A DNA stretch of 10,018 nt from Candidatus Saccharimonadia bacterium (GTDB taxonomy: Bacteria; Patescibacteriota; Saccharimonadia; Saccharimonadales; Saccharimonadaceae). This document shows, in pieces, positions 5,507-10,018 of the stretch. A program made the position numbers and the translations under genes. Location of the stretch: NCBI GenBank assembly GCA_023257755.1, contig JALRBM010000025.1:1-10018 (forward strand), written 5' to 3'. The notes beneath the pieces were generated by a model that made no database searches, was not told where the DNA came from, and saw only the letters and a list, made by a program, of their open reading frames with translations. Positions within the stretch are counted from its first letter, which is position 1, and each line of letters begins with the position of its first letter.

Positions 5507-5521
5507 CACGTCCAGGGGCTT

Positions 5522-6820
5522 TTATCTCTCCTCGTAGTTATTGATAGCGTCTTCGTAAAGTCGGGCCAGCTTCGCCACCTGGCGTTCTTCGGTAAATGCC
5601 CCGGCCAGGCGCTTGCTTTCTTTGCCATAGGCTTCGCGTTTTTTCGCATTGCCTAAAAGAGGGACGAGGACATCCGCCACACCCTTGGCTGATTTCGACG
5701 CATACTCTCCATTGACTCCGGGTTCCATTACTTCGGAGAGTTCTTTATCAATCAGCACAAGTGGCAGACCAGCCAGGGCTGCTTCATGCACCGCCCATCC
5801 TTGGGTGTCAGTCGTTGAGGGGAAGACGAATACGTCCATTGCTGCGTAGGCGGCACCAAGTTTCTCGCGCGGGATTGCCCCTGTAAATGTAATTCTGTCA
5901 GCAAATTTGGATTTTGCCGCCTTTTCTTCAAGCACTTTTCGATATTCAAAATCCCCGACGAACATCAGGCGGGCATGTGGGCGCTCCGCCGCCACCTTGC
6001 CAAGAGCGGTAATCAGCAGGTCAAGGTTTTTCTCCGCGCCCAGGCGCCCAACAAATCCGAACACTTCATCTTTCTCATCAATATTCCAACGTTGACGGAA
6101 TGCGGCCAGTTCCGATTTTGTCGGCGCGGGCAACTTATTGACACCATTCGGCATCAGGGTCACTTCGTAGCAGTAATTATCGTCGTCTTGCCAGCTTTCA
6201 AGCTGTTTTTTGCTTTTACGGCTAAGGGCGATGACCGCGTCACATTTGCTATAAATTAACGTGATAGCGTGCTCGACAATATCAATATTCCACTGGACAC
6301 GTTCACGCCGGGGCTTATACAGCTTCATCAGCTCCCTGATATCCTTGCCGTTCACACGGATCGCAAACGGCAGCAGGGCGATCAACGCCAAAAGTCCGGG
6401 CAGCAACGATCCATCCTGATAATGTTCGACGTATTGGCGTAGATCGGTACAGTGCTGCGCAACCAGCGGCGTGTCCGTCTTGTACGCGGCATACACGCCC
6501 ATCATACCCACCTGGCCGGGGGTGAAGAAGTGAATTACATCCAAATTAAGTTCACGTACTTTTGAAAGCACGCGGGGAGGAAAGAAAAAGCTCGTGTCGT
6601 AATCATCATAAAACGGCCCCTTGATGCTCGGAAATCGAATGACCCGGTCTTCGTCCTCGTTCAGCAGTTCGGACTGCTGACTGGGACGGATACTGCTGGC
6701 GGGACAAAAAATAAATACTTCGTGCCCCTGGGCTTCCAGGTGAGTTTTTAAAGATTCTACTACATAAACGATGCCGTTAATGGACGGCCGGTACGTGTCG
6801 GTAAAAAGGCCAATGCGCAT
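5522..6820 (-). CDS. GT4-family glycosyltransferase (probable lipid glycosyltransferase)
   Basis: A 432-residue GT-B fold enzyme. The N-terminus MRIGLFTDTYRPSINGI is the acceptor-domain start typical of GT4 enzymes of the MgtA/PimB/diacylglycerol glucosyltransferase kind. The C-terminal domain has the donor-phosphate loop GRLGAEKN (258-265) and the EX7E region as D338...E346 (TDTQGWAVHEA), with Asp in place of the first Glu. The TDT form occurs in several lipid glucosyl- and mannosyltransferases. A hydrophobic, basic-flanked stretch at 138-156 may dip into the membrane. The likely reaction is transfer of a hexose from a nucleotide sugar to a lipid; the sugar and acceptor are not determinable. 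AGGAG overlaps the upstream gene's stop and sits five bases before the ATG, so translation is coupled to the other glycosyltransferase eight bases upstream. Confidence 0.88.
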   Translation of the reverse strand: MRIGLFTDTYRPSINGIVYVVESLKTHLEAQGHEVFIFCPASSIRPSQQSELLNEDEDRVIRFPSIKGPFYDDYDTSFFFPPRVLSKVRELNLDVIHFFTPGQVGMMGVYAAYKTDTPLVAQHCTDLRQYVEHYQDGSLLPGLLALIALLPFAIRVNGKDIRELMKLYKPRRERVQWNIDIVEHAITLIYSKCDAVIALSRKSKKQLESWQDDDNYCYEVTLMPNGVNKLPAPTKSELAAFRQRWNIDEKDEVFGFVGRLGAEKNLDLLITALGKVAAERPHARLMFVGDFEYRKVLEEKAAKSKFADRITFTGAIPREKLGAAYAAMDVFVFPSTTDTQGWAVHEAALAGLPLVLIDKELSEVMEPGVNGEYASKSAKGVADVLVPLLGNAKKREAYGKESKRLAGAFTEERQVAKLARLYEDAINNYEER

Positions 6821-6828
6821 ATATGCTC

Positions 6829-7851
6829 CTATTGTAACAGCTGATGGTAGAGTTTGACGAGGCGTTCGGCAGCGGCACCGCTGTCAAACCTCTTCGCAAT
6901 AGCGTCCGCTTTTTTCTTCCACGCTGCGTAGGCTTTTTTGTCATCTTTAAGGGTTCTGATCGCCCCACTGAACTCATCATCGTTGCATCGCCAGGCATCA
7001 TCCTTGAACGTGTCGTCGTATTCGGGAATGTCCCGCAGGACGATAGGCAGTCCCGCCCCGGCGGCCTCGAGAACGCACATCGGGTGATTTTCCTGTTCGG
7101 CCGGCAGACAAAAGACATCGGCGGCACTCAGGTAATTCTTAATTTCATCATGGGGAATAACCCCCGGAAGCTTCAGGTTTTGAGGCGGGGTTTCAATCAG
7201 CTTTTGCATCGTAGTGTAATCCGCGCCCAGGCGTTTGAAGGGAATGCCCCCGATCCAGATAAAGGTCACATCCGGCAGTTCTTTTGCCATCCTGACGAAC
7301 ATATCAAGCCGCTTCCTGGGCTGAACCTGGCCAATGCCCACCACCACGAATTCATCACCCTTCATTTTCAGCTTCTGGCGAGCGGCCTGTTTTTTTGCAT
7401 CGTCGGAGGCGTATTGACTCATATCGATCGTGTTGTAGAACGTTTCGATTTTTTCCTGGGGCACTTTCAGATCTTCATGGAGGATACGCGCCACCGTGCC
7501 AGAAACAGCCAAGACTTTGTCGGCACGATTATAATACCAGCGCATATATCCCCGCACAGCCGGGAGCAGCTTGTCCATCAAAATGATCGAGCCGACAAGC
7601 GACGCCGGGACCACATGGGCAGAGACAACCTTTTTCGGCCCACGCTGAAACAGCTTGCGCCAGGTCGAAGGGCCAATTGTATGTAGGTGAACGATATCAC
7701 AGTCGACGGTGCGGCCAAACTCCCCCCGTATCAGCTCAATATCAGACCGTTTGTTAAGCGAATCAACCATTTCTTCAAAAGCAGTGTGGACTCCGTGACC
7801 CTGGACTGAGATGTCGCTCTCAGACGCCATATTTACCCGAATTTTTTGCAT
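6829..7851 (-). CDS. GT4-family glycosyltransferase
   Basis: A 340-residue GT-B protein, shorter than its neighbour. The N-terminal half is a compact acceptor domain with a basic segment (K66-K74) that could touch membrane lipid headgroups. The linker strand VVVGIGQVQPRKRLD (about 169-183) holds the donor-binding Arg/Lys pair. The EX7E motif is E254...E262 (ENHPMCVLEA), followed by G-A-G-L-P, which is complete. The N-terminal loop GHGVHTAFEEM replaces the usual GGxxxH pattern. Together with the next gene it may build a two-step glycolipid, as tandem lipid glycosyltransferases do elsewhere; this is inferred from order only. The ATG lies four bases after the hydrolase stop. No Shine-Dalgarno is present, but a TGGTACACT -10-like string overlaps that stop. 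Confidence 0.87.
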   Translation of the reverse strand: MQKIRVNMASESDISVQGHGVHTAFEEMVDSLNKRSDIELIRGEFGRTVDCDIVHLHTIGPSTWRKLFQRGPKKVVSAHVVPASLVGSIILMDKLLPAVRGYMRWYYNRADKVLAVSGTVARILHEDLKVPQEKIETFYNTIDMSQYASDDAKKQAARQKLKMKGDEFVVVGIGQVQPRKRLDMFVRMAKELPDVTFIWIGGIPFKRLGADYTTMQKLIETPPQNLKLPGVIPHDEIKNYLSAADVFCLPAEQENHPMCVLEAAGAGLPIVLRDIPEYDDTFKDDAWRCNDDEFSGAIRTLKDDKKAYAAWKKKADAIAKRFDSGAAAERLVKLYHQLLQ

Positions 7852-7855
7852 GAGA

Positions 7856-8683
7856 CTAGTGTACCACAGCCTTCAGAACTTCGGCGACGCGATCCGGCGA
7901 CTCGATTGGAAGCAGGTGGCCGCCCTTTAAAAAGACGACTTTGGTATCGCCAAACACGGCACACATCTCTAAATAATCACGTTCTTTCGCGGTCGTATCA
8001 TAAAGCCCGCACATCACCAGCACCGCTTCACCATGCTTTGCATATTGATACGCCGAACCATCCAGGATCATATCGACTAGGCCGGCCTGGAAGACCGTTT
8101 GGGTATACGTTGGCTTGGACCGCATGCCAACCCATCGAACGCGGCGCCTTGCCGCGCGGGTGTGGACTTTGATCAGCGCCCGACCCCTTAGATAAATGAA
8201 GAAGCGCCAGTTATAAATATACGCCCAAAATGAGGCCGAACGCATAATAATCCGCGCGTACCTAGCATACATATCACTTGGGGTAGGGACGGGGTTAAGC
8301 AAGACGACTTTGTACTTCTTTAAAACCGATTGACCGATAACAGCCGAACAGCCAAAAGAGTGGCCAACCACAAGTGTTGGTTTACCGATTTCTTTACGCA
8401 CCTTAGAGAGAACCCCCTCGAACCAACGTCGGAGCGAGACTGCATCAGGAAGGCGTACCGCGTCTGTTTTGCCGTGGCCGGGCAAGTCAACGATAACTAA
8501 TCGGTAGGCATCGGCTAATTCCACTGCAAGTGGGATAAGACCAGAATGGTCGCCGCCAATCCCGTGGACCATGACCGCGATAGGCTTGTCGCTCTTCTCT
8601 GTTGCCCAGGCAGTTGTCACCTTGCCAAGCTCATGAAGTGATACTTGTGTTAGATGGCGTTTTGCCCAAGCCCGATAATCCAT
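7856..8683 (-). CDS. Alpha/beta hydrolase
   Basis: An alpha/beta-hydrolase-fold enzyme, 275 residues from the ATG at 8683. Reading from the GTG at 8692 adds three residues, but that GTG overlaps a -10 box, so the ATG is preferred. Numbering from the GTG, the oxyanion segment is HGIGG (43-47), the nucleophile elbow is G-H-S112-F-G, and the acid and base are probably D232 (GLYDTT) and H259 (GGHLLP), a complete Ser-Asp-His triad. A cap region (about 140-200) is rich in Arg and aromatic residues and could bind a membrane surface or an acidic substrate. The substrate is unknown; esterase, lipase or acyl-transfer activity is possible. It lies between pyrH and two glycosyltransferases in a tightly packed operon. 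Confidence 0.85.
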   Translation of the reverse strand: MDYRAWAKRHLTQVSLHELGKVTTAWATEKSDKPIAVMVHGIGGDHSGLIPLAVELADAYRLVIVDLPGHGKTDAVRLPDAVSLRRWFEGVLSKVRKEIGKPTLVVGHSFGCSAVIGQSVLKKYKVVLLNPVPTPSDMYARYARIIMRSASFWAYIYNWRFFIYLRGRALIKVHTRAARRRVRWVGMRSKPTYTQTVFQAGLVDMILDGSAYQYAKHGEAVLVMCGLYDTTAKERDYLEMCAVFGDTKVVFLKGGHLLPIESPDRVAEVLKAVVH

Positions 8684-8690
8684 GCTCCTC

Positions 8691-8699
8691 ACTATACCA
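8691..8699 (-). promoter_or_regulatory. Internal extended -10 before the hydrolase gene
   Basis: TGGTATAGT on the minus strand lies between the pyrH stop and the hydrolase ATG, which follows after seven bases (GAGGAGC). Transcription from here would start at or next to the ATG at 8683. The GAGGAG is only one base from that ATG, too close for a normal ribosome binding site, which favours the promoter reading. It would give the downstream three genes expression separate from pyrH. Confidence 0.45.
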
Positions 8700-8700
8700 T

Positions 8701-9402
8701 TTACGCTCTAATAACCGTGCCCACGGGTTCTCCGGCTGCAGCCCGGGCAATACTGCCTTCTTCCAGTAAACTAAAGACAATTATTTCCTGGGAATGATCA
8801 TATGCTAGGGCGATTGCCGCTTTATCCATCACCCGGACGTCCGGCTGTTCGACCGCTTGACGGAGGGTGAGGGAATCAAGCTTTTTAGCGTCAGGATGAC
8901 GTTCGGGATCGCGGTCGTAGACCCCGTCGACCTTGGTCGCCTTTAGAATGACGCTGCACTCCAGTTGCAGCGCCAGGCTGACTGCTGCCGTGTCGGTGGT
9001 GAGATACGGCTGGCCGATGCCGCCGGCAACGATCACCACACGCCCCTTTGCCAAATGGCTGAGGGCTCGCCGATGCGTGAACTGGTCCGCAATTTGATCG
9101 GCCTTAATGCTCGTCAGTGCGCGGGCAGGGAGGTCGTTCGCACTGAACACATCTGCCAGCGCCACGGCGTTCATCATGGTGGCCATCATGCCGATATTGT
9201 CAGCGGTGATACGGCTGATACCGCCCCCTGTGATCTGTGCGCCGCGGGCATAGTTACCCCCACCGATCATCACCACTACTTCAGCAGCCTCTATTTTTTT
9301 GATTTCCCTGGCGATCCAGGCCGCCCGCTCAGGGTCGAATCCTCCGTTATATTTGCCTTGCAATTGTTCACCCGAAAGTTTTAGGAGGACGCGTTTATAC
9401 AT
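8701..9402 (-). CDS. pyrH: UMP kinase
   Basis: A 233-residue hexameric-type bacterial UMP kinase of the amino acid kinase fold, phosphorylating UMP to UDP in pyrimidine nucleotide synthesis. The N-terminus has the ATP-binding K8-L-S-G-E loop. GGGNYARG (47-54) is the phosphate/UMP loop, DNIGMMATMMNAVAL (69-82) the conserved helix, and TTDTAA (135-140) the UMP contact, within GGIGQPYLTTDT where E. coli has GTGNPFFTTDT. LKATKVDGVYDRDP (153-166) is the ATP-site strand and loop. The length is normal. The usual neighbours tsf and frr are absent; a hydrolase and two glycosyltransferases follow instead. UDP made here ultimately feeds UDP-sugars, a plausible but unproven link with those glycosyltransferases. 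Confidence 0.96.
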   Translation of the reverse strand: MYKRVLLKLSGEQLQGKYNGGFDPERAAWIAREIKKIEAAEVVVMIGGGNYARGAQITGGGISRITADNIGMMATMMNAVALADVFSANDLPARALTSIKADQIADQFTHRRALSHLAKGRVVIVAGGIGQPYLTTDTAAVSLALQLECSVILKATKVDGVYDRDPERHPDAKKLDSLTLRQAVEQPDVRVMDKAAIALAYDHSQEIIVFSLLEEGSIARAAAGEPVGTVIRA

Positions 9403-9408
9403 GGTTAA

Positions 9409-9417
9409 ATTATAGCA
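9409..9417 (-). promoter_or_regulatory. Extended -10 promoter of pyrH operon
   Basis: TGCTATAAT on the minus strand is a perfect extended -10, with only six bases (TTAACC) before the ATG at 9402. The mRNA should start at or within a base or two of the ATG. No Shine-Dalgarno is present. It lies back to back with the gene D promoter. Confidence 0.65.
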
Positions 9418-9431
9418 GACAGAGACAGGTA

Positions 9432-9460
9432 TTTACTTTTTTAATATTTTAGGGTATAAT
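9432..9460 (+). promoter_or_regulatory. Promoter P4 of gene D
   Basis: TTTACT (9432-9437), 17 bases, TATAAT (9455-9460). Transcription should start near 9467, a leader of about 28 bases containing AAAGGGA (9482-9488), six bases before the ATG at 9495. This resembles the leader layout of genes A-C, though the ATATGT element is only partly present (ATATTT). Confidence 0.65.
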
Positions 9461-9494
9461 AATACTACACAGTTGCCGACGAAAGGGAAGTGCA

Positions 9495-10018
9495 ATGGCC
9501 AACAAGGCTTGGACCCGAAAAGACGAGTTCCTCTTCTGGATCGCGGACGAACTGTCGATCCTTCGTGCCCTGCTGGGGATGGTCGTGTTCGGCTGGGCCC
9601 TGATCTGCATCTTCAACGCCGACTGGGCCTGGGTCGCGCCTGCCATCCTGTACATCGTGGGATGGAGCAGCGATCTCTTCGACGGCCTGGCGGCTCGCAA
9701 ATGGGGATCGATCGGTCCGGACTGGAAGGAGCAGATCGAGGCCGGAGAGCTGGACATGAGCCTGTTCAAGAACAAGCTCAAGGGACTGCTCCTGGACGCC
9801 GACGGCATCGCCGACAGCATCTTCGCGTTCCTGACCTCTGCGGTGCCGGTCATCTACCTGCTCGTCCACAGCGAGAGCAAGGGGATGATCATCCTGGCCA
9901 CCCTCCTGGCGATCTTCTACGTCCTCTCGGGGGTGCTGGGCCTCATGATGGTGATCGCCGATCAGGGCGACGCCGACGCCCGGCAGACCAAGACCCAGAA
10001 GTTGATCCGCTTCAACAT
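9495..10018 (+). CDS. Gene D: divergent CDP-alcohol phosphatidyltransferase-like membrane protein (partial)
   Basis: 174 residues are readable and the frame is open at the right edge. After the family-like entry helix (LSILRALLG, 20-28) comes D60-x2-D63-G64-x2-A67-R68, an exact match to the first half of the CDP-alcohol phosphotransferase motif that binds metal ions and CDP. The second half, normally eight or nine residues on as G-x3-D-x3-D, appears only at 97-107 as GLLLDADGIAD. About 20 extra residues (roughly 71-95) separate the halves, and the spacing of the last Asp pair is altered (D103/D107 fit the x3 rule, D101 does not). Membrane helices lie near 21-41, 46-58, 105-124 and 131-155. 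The likely role is phospholipid head-group transfer; substrate alcohol unknown. Codons are strongly G/C-ending, like genes A-C and unlike pyrH. Confidence 0.78.
   Translation, partial: MANKAWTRKDEFLFWIADELSILRALLGMVVFGWALICIFNADWAWVAPAILYIVGWSSDLFDGLAARKWGSIGPDWKEQIEAGELDMSLFKNKLKGLLLDADGIADSIFAFLTSAVPVIYLLVHSESKGMIILATLLAIFYVLSGVLGLMMVIADQGDADARQTKTQKLIRFN

Noticed and set aside
3960..5520. Integron-like cassette array with attC sites
   Set aside because: The hairpins resemble each other, but no attC core sites (RYYYAAC), no integrase gene, and each cassette has its own promoter.
3960..5520. Chimeric assembly or contaminating high-GC fragment
   Set aside because: GC-rich ORFs alternate with AT-rich promoters like those of the rest of the window, and gene D shows the same class 4 kb away. 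Read coverage would be needed to exclude it fully.
6844..7686. 280-residue plus-strand ORF opposite the second glycosyltransferase
   Set aside because: The minus strand encodes a full GT4 enzyme with motifs. The plus reading has no recognisable domain and no ribosome binding site, so it is an antisense shadow.
9449..9869. Two 134-residue minus-strand ORFs opposite gene D
   Set aside because: Typical open antisense frames of a GC-rich gene. The plus frame carries the DxxDGxxAR motif and membrane helices.
1..10018. CRISPR array, tRNA, rRNA or insertion sequence
   Set aside because: No regularly spaced direct repeats, cloverleaf sequences or transposase ORFs with terminal repeats were seen.
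1..10018. Alternative genetic code (UGA as Gly, as in some CPR groups)
   Set aside because: No gene needs in-frame UGA, and B and C end sensibly at TGA right before their 3' hairpins.

Overview
The window looks like chromosomal DNA from a small-genome bacterium. The best guess is the Patescibacteria/CPR, possibly a Saccharibacteria-like lineage. This rests on compact gene packing, short proteins and several apparently leaderless promoters; no marker gene settles it. The standard code fits: no gene needs UGA read as an amino acid, and two genes end in TGA.

Layout from left to right. (1) Minus strand, 1-1055: the start of an F1Fo ATP synthase operon, with an AtpI/AtpZ-type gene followed one base later by subunit a (atpB), which runs off the left edge. 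(2) Plus strand, 1096-1663: a 70-residue single-CxxC protein and a glutaredoxin-like protein, ending at a perfect bidirectional terminator. (3) Minus strand, 1719-3930: a six-helix LiaF-like membrane protein and, upstream of it, a two-domain ABC-F ATPase. (4) Plus strand, about 3960-5510: three consecutive small-gene cassettes (called A, B and C here). Each has its own AT-rich promoter, a strong ribosome binding site, a GC-rich ORF with an N-terminal membrane segment, and a GC-rich 3' hairpin. B and C are diverged paralogues whose promoters, leader starts and 3' hairpins also match. (5) Minus strand, 5522-9402: a compact run pyrH - alpha/beta hydrolase - glycosyltransferase - glycosyltransferase, with gaps of 4 to 17 bases. 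(6) Plus strand, 9495 to the right edge: a GC-rich gene (D) for a divergent CDP-alcohol phosphatidyltransferase, divergent from pyrH.

Two gene classes are interleaved. The 'ordinary' genes have moderate GC and end only in TAA or TAG, and several have a TATAnT -10 box only 6-10 bases before the ATG, which predicts very short or absent 5' leaders. The 'GC-rich' genes A-D have strongly C/G-ending codons, predicted leaders of roughly 28-37 bases with good Shine-Dalgarno sequences, and (B and C) TGA stops. The GC-rich class is the most unusual thing here. It may be acquired DNA, for example from a high-GC host, or a co-regulated set of envelope proteins. Function of A, B and C is unknown.

The recognisable envelope genes (two GT4-type glycosyltransferases, an alpha/beta hydrolase and the phosphatidyltransferase-like protein) suggest a glycolipid/phospholipid neighbourhood next to UMP kinase. 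That link is inferred from gene order only.
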